Positions 11,216 through 21,814 of a DNA stretch of 64,000 bases are shown in pieces; the stretch's first letter is position 1; each line of letters begins with the position of its first letter. The stretch spans positions 248,001 through 312,000 of the forward strand of contig CALSFV010000025.1 of NCBI GenBank assembly GCA_943737045.1, in the 5' to 3' direction. This DNA comes from Parapristionchus giblindavisi. Lineage: Eukaryota > Nematoda > Chromadorea > Rhabditida > Diplogasteridae. Made by a program: the position numbers and the translations under genes. Below the pieces are notes generated by a model. It was not told the origin of the DNA and did no database searches. It saw nothing but the letters and a program-made list of their open reading frames with translations.

Positions 11216-12299
11216 TTATATATAGATAGATAGATAATGAGCGAATAATTTTCTCTCCGTTCTTGAAATGCTCTCACGAGGGAACGTTCCCAACTTGCCC
11301 TGGCCATATGAGATGGCAATAGCATAAATAGAATCAGTTTTCGATGCTGATTACGAATCCGCTTTCCAACGTTGCCCAATCGAGCTGAGCTTCGAGTAAA
11401 TCGATATTGAAATTGGTCTAGTTGATTCGGAAATTAGTGTGGATTTCTACACAAACCATCCTAATGAGTTCATGAACTCATATATCAACTATCCAAACAA
11501 CTGCTGGTGTGTTTTAGTAGATAAGGTAGATAAGATATGAATTTTTGATTGAACTAGTTGAATTTCAATATCGATTTTCTCGAAGCTCAGCTCGATTGGG
11601 CAACGTATGAAAGCGGATTCGTAATCAGCATCGAAAACTGATTCTATAGATGCTATTGCGATCCCATATGGCCAAGACAAGTTGGGAACGCTCCCTTGTC
11701 ATTGTCAGTCATCTTCTCTTCTCTCATATAAATACTCATGTTTGAAAAATATAAATAAATCATTTAATACTATTCAGTCGGATCGTCAAAAGAATAATGA
11801 TAGCGTAAGGAAGACTCGTGACAAGAAGGGGCGCGAAGAGAAGGAGAGAAATGAGAGGCTCATCCGCGCTAGAGCCACATGTGAGGTAATGTACTCCGTG
11901 CGCATCTTAAAGGGGCTGACACCTTTGTCAACGGTCTCTTCAACGCTCTACGCTCTCTCGTTGTTAGAGAACAGAGAAATAGTGTGCGTAATGAAGAGAC
12001 CATTGAGTGAGGTTACGCTCCGTTTAAAAGCACACCCCGAGCTAACAATAAGTTTAATCCCCCTAACATCATCATGACAAGAATCACTAAGCTATTCATG
12101 TTCTATCATGTTTTCATCATTCCAAACTACACTCATGAGTATTGCTTTCGTTTTACAGACTATTGAGTCGAGTGAGAATATGACGGAGGAAGAAATGAAA
12201 TGGCTAGTCAAGCAGGTGAAGGAAGATCTATCTGGATGTATTAATAATAAGAAGAAAAGAGATCATGGAGCGCCGGCCAAGAAGAGAAAGTGTGACTAA
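9842..12299 (+). CDS. C/EBP-like bZIP transcription factor, eight exons, 285 aa
   Basis: Exons 9842-9859, 10185-10376, 10426-10539, 10689-10778, 10917-11027, 11081-11164, 11778-11885 and 12159-12299 join in one frame. Every intron is phase 0. The basic region spans the exon 6/7 junction (about residues 198-225) and contains KNNDSVRKTRDKK, matching the C/EBP signature in which NN..VRKSRD contacts DNA. The following helix is charged with few heptad leucines, so the zipper is weak (Leu, Cys, Glu, Met, Val at successive d positions). The C-terminus carries a basic patch KKRK that could serve as a nuclear signal. The N-terminal half is Gln/Asn/Met/Pro-rich, as in many activation regions. Introns hold a small GA/TC hairpin (4), a foldback element and a (TA)n tract (6) and a T1 MITE (7). 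Family assignment is firm; the exact orthologue is not known. Confidence 0.8.
11176..11230. repeat. (TA)n microsatellite with a GATA run
   Basis: Long alternating TA tract followed by gatagatagata in intron 6 of the bZIP gene. Confidence 0.85.
11280..11695. mobile_element. Foldback MITE with decayed tRNA-like segment (family F, copy 1)
   Basis: 416 bp, ends GGGAACGTTCCCAACTTG and GTTGGGAACGCTCCC. The arms share tggccatatg, atagcataaatagaatcag (inverted at the right) and the run cgatattgaaatt. Near 11502 the words tgtgttttagtagataagg match the A-box part of the tRNA-like units in the larger relative at 46934-47734, but the B box is lost. It lies in intron 6 of the bZIP gene. Confidence 0.7.
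11911..12023. mobile_element. TTAA-flanked MITE (family T1) in bZIP intron 7
   Basis: TTAA at 11907-11910 and 12024-12027 flank AGGGGCTGACACC...GGTTACGCTCCGT. The core gagaacagagaaatagtgtg is nearly identical to the other T1 copies. Confidence 0.8.
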
Positions 12300-12326
12300 T
12301 TGTGAAGAAGTCGGCGTATGTATCTA

Positions 12327-12516
12327 CACTCACAGAAAAAAACCCTAGCTCATTCGCCCATGTGAAACAAACACTAAATGGTTAGGGTTTGAAACACTTG
12401 CATTTAAGGATTTAAAAGCCCCACCCTGAGAACCCTTAAATACAAGTGTTTCAAACCCTAACCGTTTAGTGTTTGGTGCACAGGGGTACATGAGCTAGGG
12501 TTTATTTCTGCGAGTG
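12327..12516. mobile_element. Palindromic MITE, 190 bp
   Basis: Ends CACTCACAG and CTGCGAGTG with inner inverted repeats aaccctagctca/tgagctagggtt, acactaaatggttaggg/aaccgtttagtgt and tgaaacacttg/caagtgtttca. It starts 28 bp after the bZIP stop codon, so it may form part of that 3' UTR. Confidence 0.75.
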
Positions 12517-12529
12517 CATGCATGCATCT

Positions 12530-12930
12530 GCATCTGACCTGTTCTCTCTCACTATAACACACTACTAAGATAACACAATTATAATACTACTGTTAGTTAA
12601 GAAAATGCTTAAAATCAGAAACTATTGATTTTCTAAATTTATTTATTGTGTATAACAAGTTAACAATGTTATACACAATAAATGTGACACTATAAATGAT
12701 AATTGAAAAAAATAAAGGGAGAGTAGCATTAGTCAATATAACGTTTGAATCGGAGTTAGGACGGGTGAGAACGGAAAGCGAGAACTGTTGGCACTTCTTC
12801 GGTTTCTGGACACCCCCCCCTCCCCTCCCTCAGATTCCTTCTCTCCGGTTCAGAAACCGAAGAAGTTCCGAACTGTTATGTCAGAGACGGTATTGCGAAA
12901 TAGTTCTCATCCGACCTAGTACTCTTGTAT
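12530..12930. other. Two small hairpins, no gene
   Basis: A hairpin tttattgtgtataac...gttatacacaataaa at about 12644-12682 and another at about 12783-12880 with aacttcttcggtttct and its complement around a C-rich loop. Confidence 0.6.
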
Positions 12931-12937
12931 CATATTA

Positions 12938-14181
12938 TTAGGGTGTGTCATAAGTTCGGCAATTTTTTCCCAGAAAAAATAAAATGTAAATATTTTTTAC
13001 CTCAATGAATGATGGAAACCAATATACTCCCCGTCGGCATCCACCACCTCTTTCCATCGTTCAGCCAGCTTGCGGATGCCATCCTTCCAAAACCCTTTCG
13101 GCCGCGAGTCAATCCATGACCTGATCTGGCACTCGAGGTCGGTCTTCTTATCGATCTTCTTCCCGGTGAGAAAGGACTGCAGGCTGCGGAAGGCATGGTA
13201 GTCGGGAGGGGAGATGTCAGGGGAGTACGGTGGGTGAGGTATGTGGTCGAAGCCCAACTGATGTAGCTTGGCTTAGGCAACTTTCGCCACATGGGGTCTG
13301 GCGTTGTCGAAGCGAAGTTGCTTGAGGAGGCGTGGCGGTCGGACCAGAGGGAGTCTCCTGTCCACCTCCTCCAGTTCTTTGCAGAGGTCCCTCGCGGTCA
13401 CCATGTGGCCCTTATCCAGGACCCTCCAGTATACGGGGCCTTGGGAGCAATACCAGAAGCTGAGCAAAAGCTTCTTTCCGTGCACATCGCGACGAACGAA
13501 AGTCAGCGCTGGGTCCCCAGGCGAGACCCAGACGGGGGTCTTGGCAGGGTTCTTGTAGAGGCGATACTTCTCGTCTTGGGTGACTATGGAGTCCAGACTC
13601 CTCAGCGTTGGGAAACGGGAGAGGTTTGCGAGACACGCTTTTTCTTCTGGCCAGTCGTCAGGTCGTGGGGGACTTGGTTGGGAAGTCGGGGTTTCTTTCT
13701 GTGAGCACGCATGATCCTGTGGGTGGTTTTGAGAGAAGTGTGTGTATGGTGGAGGCCAATTTGCGACAGGACATGGCTGGGTTCCGCTTGAGGGAGGACA
13801 GGCCTTGGGTCACAGGGCAACCCGACCTCGGCTTGTCTTCCACATTCTTGTCGCCCAAAGAGAAGCGATGGAACCACTTGTGGACTGTCCTTAGGCAGGG
13901 GGCATAAGGGCCATGTCTTTTCACCAGTTCCTCTTGGGCTGCCTTGCTCTTGACACCCGAACGGAAGAGGTCACGAATAGACTCGCGGATGTGGGTCTCA
14001 GTGGGTTTTGGAAACAGAGCCATTCTGCAAGCAGAATTAATGTTATACAATGGGGCAAAAACAAAAACATAGCAAAGTGTTAGAGGTATTCAATGATGGT
14101 GCGAACCCGATACGCGAACAACATGTAAATGAGAAAACTTAATTCGAGGAAAAAATTTACCGAACTTATGACACACCCTAA
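12938..14181 (-). mobile_element. mariner transposon, 1,244 bp
   Basis: Terminal inverted repeats TTAGGGTGTGTCATAAGTTC (left) and its complement (right) are flanked by TA duplications at 12936-12937 and 14182-14183, the mariner target. Size and single transposase frame fit mariner (about 1.3 kb). The near-perfect ends suggest recent insertion, but the transposase is broken. Confidence 0.92.
13002..14020 (-). pseudogene. mariner transposase, frameshifted
   Basis: Read right to left, the N-terminal part (ETHIRESIRDLFRSG) holds the paired helix-turn-helix DNA-binding region. The catalytic half follows in other frames. The DDE residues are recognisable: TQDEK (first Asp), FDNARPH (second) and SPDISPPDYH (third), the last two spaced as in the mariner D,D34D class. 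The frame shifts at about 13.8 kb and again at about 13.6 kb, and a stop lies at about 13.27 kb just after the second Asp, so no full enzyme can be made. Start chosen at the Met of MALFPKP because mariner proteins begin close to the helix-turn-helix. It could at most supply a DNA-binding fragment. Confidence 0.85.
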
Positions 14182-14183
14182 TA

Positions 14184-15640
14184 TTTTCCATAGCCTATGG
14201 AGTTGAGAGCCATTTAGCATTTTAGTCAATACATAAAGCTAATTTATCGTGAACTGATTATTTTCATGCTTCTTCCTTTTACTAAACGATTTTTTGTTTA
14301 ATCTTTTTTTTTCAAATATTCAATAGAAATGAATTTGTGGAAAACCATGAAATGAAGTAAAAAAAAGTTGGAAATTAAAAGTCTTCGTTTAGTGAATAGC
14401 GAAATATTTTCTGACTGGTGATTAGGTTACGATATTTGACAAAGGTTTCTCTCCCTTTAATATATTGAAATACTATTATTGATATGCTAATGTAAAAGAT
14501 TTGAAATACTAACATTGAAATGCTAACAATAAGGTATTAGATCTAAAGAAGTTATAATTTGGTGCAATTATAACATAGGTGAGGGTTGAAAACTCAATAT
14601 TCATCATAGCCAAAATAGCAGCCCTGTACCCCATATATAATGTAATATGTCGTATATTGTATTTCAAAGCCAAAAATTTTCATAGTTGTAAATTGTAATT
14701 GTATTTTTTCTCATTTTTTATAATTTTATGGCATAAGTAATCATTTTTTTGGTATTTTAAGCATACTATAATGTTCTGGTATTGTATTCTATGTGCCCAT
14801 AATGCAATCATTAAGCATATCTTTGTTATATTTTCCCGAAAGCAGAATAAAGTTATTATTATTATTATTATTATAATCACGAGCTCTTTGAGAGGGTAGA
14901 CCGAATTGGATGGGGGGGGGGGGGTAATTGTACGGTCGCCTGATTACCACACCATGCGAGTTTTTTGACCACTCACTTTATGAATTGAGGTTATATTATT
15001 CGCAGTATTTTAATTATTTTTAAAAGTTTTAGAAAAATAAATATTTCGCAAATGTCTTAAAATTTTTGATCAAAACACACGGTTTATTGTAGATTCTGAA
15101 AGAGAAATTCAATAGCTCTGGAAGGGGGCTTCCTTAAACACGGATTGTATTTAGAATTATTTTAAAAATAGAAACGATTCATGTTCCAGTATATCGACGT
15201 TCCAGATCAACCTTCGTGAACGCTTCAGTAATGTGAAGTACAAAAATCGCGCGACAAGAAAATGAGACGAGAGACTATGCAAAACTAGGTGTTTAAAATG
15301 GGAAATAACTCTCAACTGGAAGCTGGGAAATAAATTTTGAAGTATCTTCTAATTTCTGATGCCTTCAATCGCATTTTAGTGGGGCCAATGGTTTTGTCGA
15401 GAGTGAAAAGTTGAGTCATTATTTTGGAGGTTCAGTCATTATTTTGGTTCGAATTGAGGCTGTTATTTAGGTTGCTAAGATATACAATTTAAATATTTAA
15501 TTCAATAATTTTACTTCTTATTTCAAATAATAATATTAGTCATTTCATGTTTGAAACTAATTCGTTTAAATTTTTTTTAAAAATTAGATTAAAATTAAAT
15601 TAATATTCATTATGCCAGTGCATTTTCTATTTGCATGAAT
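14184..15640. other. AT-rich spacer with microsatellite and G-run
   Basis: No exon chain seen. It holds a (TTA)n tract at about 14856-14874, a run of 14 G at about 14911-14924, and at 15375-15475 a block (gtggggccaatgg...gtcattattttgg) that recurs inverted at 48865-49005. Confidence 0.55.
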
Positions 15641-15921
15641 TGCCTCCATATATAAGACCGTCCTTATTCTTTCACTCAAATCTTCTTCGAGTTTGCTGAA
15701 ATCGTCGGATCGATCGACATCTACATCGTTTGTTATTTTATCGCAATCTTTTCAATATCTTAACAATTTCCTGATATAAAAACCTTAAACGATATTACCT
15801 TTATCCGTCCCCAACTCAAAAAGAAAACTACCACCACGGTCGCATTAGTTTTGGTTAACTCTATTGCAATACTTATATATTTATTTGATTCACCCGCGAC
15901 AGGTGCGACAGCAAATACAGA

Positions 15922-15963
<42 letters not shown>

Positions 15964-16044
15964 TTGCCGAGGGTCTTCTCAATATTTTCTATAACGTAAT
16001 TCAATATTTTCCTTAAGGAATGAAGTAATGAGATGTATTTACAG

Positions 16045-16149
16045 ATCGAGAAGAAGTATCCTGATCCTCAGAACGCAGTAATGATATTCAATGATGTTGT
16101 GACAAGCTTCTACAGGAACATTTTAGCGCCGAAAATCAAGACGCTATGA
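16045..16149 (+). CDS. Candidate terminal exon, product unknown
   Basis: A tttacag acceptor precedes 34 codons ending in TGA (starts IEKKYPDPQN, ends LAPKIKTL), with AATAAA 5 bp after the stop. The sequence looks coding. An in-frame ATG lies 12 bp upstream, so a 38-aa protein is an alternative. A TATA-like atatataag at about 15648 and a pyrimidine-rich leader lie upstream, but I could not find a first exon. An (AAT)n run sits between. Confidence 0.35.
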   Translation: MEKKYPDPQNAVMIFNDVVTSFYRNILAPKIKTL

Positions 16150-16221
16150 AAAGAATAAACACTTTGTGAATTTCATTCGTTATTATTGCATGGAATATAT
16201 TAAAAATTAACCTCTGACATA

Positions 16222-17798
16222 CAGTACTGGCCAAAAGGTTATTGACTTTTGGTTTTTTGGTCATAACTTTTTTCAAACTTAGCCGATCGAGTCCAGCTTT
16301 TCAGGGATAGTGTTGATAGTGGTTTTATGTGTTTTACACAAAAATAACCCCAGTTGAGCTCTTTTGGTGAAATTTATTTCGATTTTATCAAAAGTCACAA
16401 AAATGAGATTTTAGTTTTTTTCGATATATTCGATTTTTGAGACTCATTTTGCTACCAACGTGTGTTATATCGTGTTAAAAGCATGGCACGGATTCTTGGA
16501 ACCAAGAATCTAGCGATATCCGATCGAGAATCCATTCGACGTGGACGTCGGATGGGTCTGTCGCTGATACCCTGTCACAGAAGTTCCGAGTGTCTGTTTC
16601 GACTATCCGCAAGGTCATCAAAACTTCAATCCGTGCTCAAACAATGAAGAATACTTATGGACGACCTCACAAGACGACCACCACACCTGATCGTCCGATT
16701 GCCTGCATCTCGAAGGAGAAACTGAGGCTCACCACAATGGACTTCAAGCTAGCACTGGCGGAGTTTCGTTAAATTGAGGTAGTTAAAGGTCCTAAACTTG
16801 GCTGAAAAGATGTTTGAGATGTCCGTGGACAATGTACAACATCGTCATCGTGCGTCGAGTCTGTTCAGACGTCGCCCTGTCAAGAAACCGATGATTTCCG
16901 AAAAGAATCGCAAAGCAAAGATGACATGGTCAAAAGAGCACTTGTTTTAGACCCCCTCACAGTAGAAGTAGGTCGTATTCTCAGACGAAAACAAGTTTTT
17001 GATGATTGCTACGGAGGGAATAACCCATGTTCGTCGTCCGGTTGGCACCAGATAGGATGTGAAGTACCAGCTGACCCCCGTGAAGCATGGGGGAGGATCG
17101 TTGATGTCGTGGGGTTGTTTCTCTCAAGATGGGGTTGGCACCCTGGTTTATGTGAAGAGAATTATGAAGAAGGAGATATTCTAGAGACACACTTCTTTCC
17201 TTCAAACATCTTTTCAGGCAAGTTTTGAAGCTTTAAGCACCTCAATTTAGCGAAACTCCGCTAGTGCTCGCTTGATGTCTATTTTACTAAGCCTCAGTTT
17301 CTCCTTCTAGATGCAGGTAATCAAACGATCCGATGTCGTGGTCTTCTTGTGAGGTCGTCCATAAGTATTCTTCATTGTTTGAGCACGGATTGAAGTTTTG
17401 ATAACCTTGCGGATAGTCGAAACATACACTCGGAACTTCTGTGACAGGGTGTCAGCGGCAGACCCATCCGACGTCCACGTCGAATGGATTCTCGATCGGA
17501 TATCGGTAGATTCTTGGTCCCAAGAATCCGTGCCATGCTTTTAACACGATATAACACACGTTGGTAGCAAAATGAGTCTCAAAAATCGAATATATCGAAA
17601 AAAACTAAAATCTCATTTTTGTGACTTTTGATAAAATCTAAATAAATTTCTCCAAAATAGCTCAACCGGGGCTATTTTTGTGCAGAACACGTAAAAACAC
17701 TCTCAACATTTTCCCTTAAAAGCTGGACTCGATCGGTTGAGTTTGAAAAAAAGTTATGACGAAAAAACCAAAAGTCAATAACCTTTTGGCCGGTACTG
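16222..17798. mobile_element. Tc1-like transposon rearranged into a giant foldback
   Basis: The ends CAGTACTGGCCAAAAGG and its complement (cctTTTGGCCGGTACTG) are flanked by TA, the Tc1/mariner target. Instead of short ends, the inverted arms are about 560 bp each (16222-16783 and 17238-17798). Each arm contains the same N-terminal half of a Tc1 transposase, so the coding sequence is duplicated head to head. The central 450 bp holds the middle of the transposase, including a SDE motif (first catalytic Asp) on the plus strand. The arms have diverged by scattered substitutions. Confidence 0.85.
16480..17190 (+). pseudogene. Tc1 family transposase fragment
   Basis: Plus-strand frames encode the helix-turn-helix with the pattern SVADTLSQKFRVSVSTIRK, then a GRPHKTTTTPDRPI linker typical of Tc1, then in another frame RRRPVKKPMISEKNRKAK and the segment leading to the first catalytic Asp. 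Frameshifts and stops interrupt it, and the C-terminal catalytic residues are missing because the right end of the element has been replaced by an inverted copy of the left end. Confidence 0.75.
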
Positions 17799-18144
17799 TA
17801 GATACCGAACACACCGTAATACAGGGCCGACAGGGGAGAAGAAGTTTTCCAAAAAAATATTTTTCTTGTTCGCTAAAACAATGTCGTTGAAACATATTAC
17901 AAACTAGGGAACAATTATTATAATGGCTGAAACTAATGACCTGCAAATTTTTTTTTAAATTTAGCAATACGTGAGTCAAATGTGATCAACGCATTGAATC
18001 AGTAAATATCACATAGCAGGAGATTAGGGGAATGTTTATATTCAGCGCTTCGAACTCACAATACATAAACATTTGTTGATTTAAAAATGGTATCATGTAC
18101 AATAATTGAGAGAATGCATTCTCTCATGTGCCCGAAAACAATGA

Positions 18145-18365
18145 TATTGTCCGTATAAAATGTACTTGCATAATTGCATTGCTACTTCATGCTAAACAGA
18201 GGAAGAACTATCGATTAACTCCTCACTCTTTCCTCCTTTCCTTCCTCGCTCTCTCTGATCTACCTACTCTCTTACCGGTGCTCTCTCTCTAAACATAGAT
18301 ATTCATTGTGGCAGTGGTTGGCTACTCTCTTACCAAATAAGCAATTGTATTTTATACGGTCAATA
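18145..18365. mobile_element. TIR element family R, copy 1
   Basis: Ends TATTGTCCGTATAAAATGTACTTG and an inverted match at the right (caattgtattttatacggtcaata). Interior ctctct-rich. The right half shares agtggttggctactctc and taccaaata with copy 2 at 31159-31440. Copy 3 is at 36049-36309. Confidence 0.7.
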
Positions 18366-18369
18366 TTAC

Positions 18370-19395
18370 CCATTCACACATCCAACGAAACTTGGATAGG
18401 CACGCGTCGCGACCGCTTTCGCGCGCAACCGCTTTTGTGCCTTTCATGGGAAAATATATTGATGTCTAGTGTAAATAGGATGGAGACTGGCAACAACAAC
18501 AGTGGAAGAACGAGGAGATTGATGTCGAGATGAAAAAAAAACGACCGTTACTTATGACTTCACTTTATTTACCGAGAAAGACTGTTAGGAAATTCAAAAG
18601 AGAGAAATAATTTCAGATTGTCATAGGTTTAATTCAGCATTGCAGCTTCTGTATGTCACAAGCGACTGGGTTTCGTAGATAGGTATACGAGAATCTCGGA
18701 GTAGTCTTTGTATTTGACATAGCAAGCTACTCATTAGACGCGCTGCGGCTGTTTCCGAACGCGTTGCGGTCTCTATCTCTTTGTTCCCCTCTGCCTCTCA
18801 CAAGCTCGTTGCCATCTGGCCATTGACCTCTCATTGTCAATGTCTCAATTCCCCTCTTTTTGCTTCTCTATCGACAATCGTACTCCTCACAAAATTGATC
18901 TTTTTTCTAGGCTTTTACAAAACTATTAGACTATCTTAATAATAATTTAACAAATTTGAATTATTGAATATTTGATCTTTGCTAACTAGGCGTCATAGTA
19001 AATAAAGATGTACCTTCAGTTTCATGATAATTCTCTCTCTCAGTTTGATTTCAAGCCGAAATATTGATTTGTAAACATTTTTTCAGATAATAAAGATTCA
19101 TTATTTAAAGTAGTCTCTATTACTCAAACAATCATACTTATATCGCAATATAACCACTAGAGGAGAAACTTCCCGACACAGATAACTTCCCATATAACTC
19201 GGAGGTCCCTGGAGCGTAAAGGAAAAATGTAAAACCTCTAATTTACGGAAGCATCGCTCTCTTATTTTCAAAAATTAAAAAATCCAAATTCCGCCCACAA
19301 CATTTTCACGTTTGACTTGCCATCTCATACCTACATTGCTATGTCTCGTTTTTATTTACATCTTTTCCCGACTTATGCTGATCCTAATGTATTCG
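18370..19395. other. No recognised gene
   Basis: AT-rich with a ctctgcctctc tract at about 18780-18860. A block at about 18975-19075 (gctaactagg...cagtttgatt...agccgaaa) resembles 20318-20420, a local duplication. Confidence 0.4.
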
Positions 19396-19402
19396 TTTTC
19401 AG

Positions 19403-19473
19403 TGGTGTTCGAAATTATGGATATGGAATCTGTTGAGTTTATTTCATCATCGGCGTGCCCCGAGGCAAAATAA
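19403..19473 (+). CDS. Candidate terminal exon, product unknown
   Basis: A gttttcag acceptor is followed by an open frame of 22 codons (starting VFEIMDMESVE) to TAA. It has good coding character but is short, with no upstream exon identified. Confidence 0.22.
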
Positions 19474-19699
19474 ATTGGAAATTGTAGCCCAATGGATCCA
19501 CGTTATTGAAGATACAGCAAGATCATGAGTGTAAAGAAGCTCAAACACATTAGAAACGATCTACGAACAGCATATGAACAGTATACAAGAAGTAAACGAA
19601 ACTTTGAGAAGATCGGTAGATGAAGAAATAGATCGGATGTTTAAATTCTACACTCAAGCGTCACTAGTAGAATTTTCTACTCAGTCGGTTTATTTTCAA

Positions 19700-20240
19700 A
19701 TTTGTTCATTTTGCGATGTAACCTTTATTCCTACCTCTCAACTTCCCCTACTTCCTTCACCCATATCTCTCATTCCAATTCTATCTATAATTTGCCCAAT
19801 GAAATTCTACCTCTCAACTTTGATCGTGGCATCGCATCCCTACTAACTCTCCCACTTTCCCGCGAACCGATTCCACACCACCTACTGCACAGAGAGCAAA
19901 CTTGCCCAAATATGGGTAATAGATTTGCCAACTTTCACTACTTGTGTTCACAATTTGCCAACATTCGGGCAAATGCTAGCCCAAAAATCATCGATTCACC
20001 TGTATGCAGGCTAGCATTTGCCAGAATAAGGGCAAATCGCTCGCCAACTTATTCTCTGTGTGGCATCCTTCACAAATCCATTTTATCCCATACCATGCTC
20101 GATGCAACAAATATGCAGTTTGAAGGAATAAAGTTTGATTGATTTAATTGATTTATATACAGAATTTAAATATCACTCCATGAGTATATTAGACTATCAC
20201 CCGATGTGTATATACAGTCCAGAGAAAACAACACAAGAAG
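19700..20240 (+). repeat. Duplicated 3'-flank-like block, copy 1 (copy 2 at 29430-29790)
   Basis: Shared with 29430-29790 in order: ttattcctacctctcaactt, ctactaactctcccactttc, ccatgctcgat, gaaggaataaagtttgatt and atcacccgatg. An AATAAAG near the end suggests an old transcript 3' end. Copy 1 differs by a 180-bp palindromic insertion at 19885-20066. Confidence 0.7.
19885..20066. mobile_element. Palindromic MITE, about 180 bp, with an empty-site counterpart
   Basis: Ends CACAGAG and CTCTGTG with inner inverted words such as ttgccaa/ttggc and gctagc. The duplicate block at about 29600 reads straight across the same point (ctactgatatctttcac), so the insertion happened after the duplication. Confidence 0.7.
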
Positions 20241-20513
20241 AAGATCATACGGAGAAAACCTCATTTCCATACTTTCAAAAAAGCTAACAAGTTATAGTAG
20301 GGTGTCTTGAAATCTTTGATCTTTGCTAACTAGGATCCATAATAAGTTTTCCGTTTAGTTGCGCGATAATTCTGCCTCACAGTTTGATTGTCTGATGGAT
20401 TTCTAGCCGAAAATTTTTCTGAAACAAAAACGAAAAAATACAATTAAATTCGTTTATATCCTTATAGACTTCACCGGTTTCTTTGTCTACAAGCCCCAAT
20501 AATCGTGGAGATA

Positions 20514-21528
20514 TGAGACCGTTTGCTTAAGACTCGACCAAAATATGTGAAATCTGGCACAGTCAAAAAATCAAAATTTGGGGATCGGGGTTCTCAAGGG
20601 TGCTGATGACGATGGTCATGTTCATTTAGCACCTAGATCCACCGTTGAGGCCAGACGACGTCGCGTTGAAATCGCATTTTTAGTCATTTCTCGTCATCCG
20701 ATCTTGCTAAAATTGGTCTATTATGCCCCAAGGGCAGAAGTTGATGGCGACCACGCCTGTCCAATTCATTTTTCATGAAAAAGTGTCATAAATTTTCAAA
20801 AATGGAATTAAAGTCAAAAAATTTTTTTGCGAGATACATAGATCGGACCGGAATGGTTTCAGGATCCCATATAAAAAAATCAGCCAATTTGCGCTCCGTA
20901 TTTTCGAGAAAATCAACTTTTAGTATAGTCATTTTGCCATTGAAGAGGAGGCAAGAGGCGAGAGAGTATGCTGTTGAGTGAGAGAGTAGAGAAGGTTGAA
21001 GGGAAGGGCATCCTGTCTACCCCTTCCTTCCCATGCCGGTCGTCTCACCTGCCTCTCTGCTCTCTCGCCCCACCACACTCTCTCGCCTCATGCCTCCTCT
21101 TCAACGGCAAAATGACTACACTAAAAGTTGATTTTCTCGAAAATACGGAGCGCAAATTGGCTGAAATTTTTTCTATGGGATCCTGAAACCATTCCGGTCC
21201 GATCTATGTATCTCGCAAAAAATATTTTTGACTTTGAGAGAAATTTCATTTTTGAAAATTTATGAAACTTTTTCATGAAAAATGAATTGGACAGGCGTGA
21301 TCGCCATCAAATTCTGCCCTTGGTGCATAATCCACAAATTTTAGCACGATCGGGTAACGAGAAACGACTAAAAACGAAATTTCAACGCGACGTCGTCTGG
21401 CCTCAACGGTGGATCTAGGTGCTAAATGAACATGACCATCGTCATCAGCACCCTTGAGAACCCCGATCCCCAAATTTTGATTTTTTGACTGTGCCGGCAC
21501 TTAGTCGAGTCTTACGCAAACGGCCTCA
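20514..21528. mobile_element. 1.0-kb palindromic element family P, copy 1
   Basis: The two ~450-bp arms are inverted copies: outer ends around cgtttgc...cttacgcaaacggcctca, inner runs gatcggggttctcaaggg and its complement, and a pyrimidine-rich loop. Flanked by TA. The frames inside are reading through the hairpin and encode no transposase. More diverged than copies 2 and 3. Confidence 0.85.
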
Positions 21529-21735
21529 TATAGGACAGAGCATTTGAAGTTTTTTGCAATTCTTGTCAAGCAAAAAATGGCCGAATCATTCTTCGCATTT
21601 TTGCGGTGTTCTTCACTTTTTCGCGGTGCGCACAAAAGACCGGGAAGAGTAAAAAGTCGGGAAGAAATGGAAAATGATTTTGCCATTTTTTTGCTTGACA
21701 AGAATTACCAAAAATTTCAAATACTCTGTCCTATA
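21529..21735. mobile_element. Palindromic MITE abutting family P copy 1
   Basis: TATAGGACAGAG...CTCTGTCCTATA with inner inverted runs aattcttgtcaagcaaaaa. It begins at the very TA that closes the preceding element. Confidence 0.75.
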
Positions 21736-21814
21736 TGTAAGCAGAGAAACAAAAAGAAATGGGAGAGGAGACATTGGGAGGTCAAGGGACAGATGGCAAC
21801 GAGCGAGAATGGTT

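Noticed and set aside
13291..13704. Plus-strand 137-codon frame
   Set aside because: Antisense to the mariner transposase.
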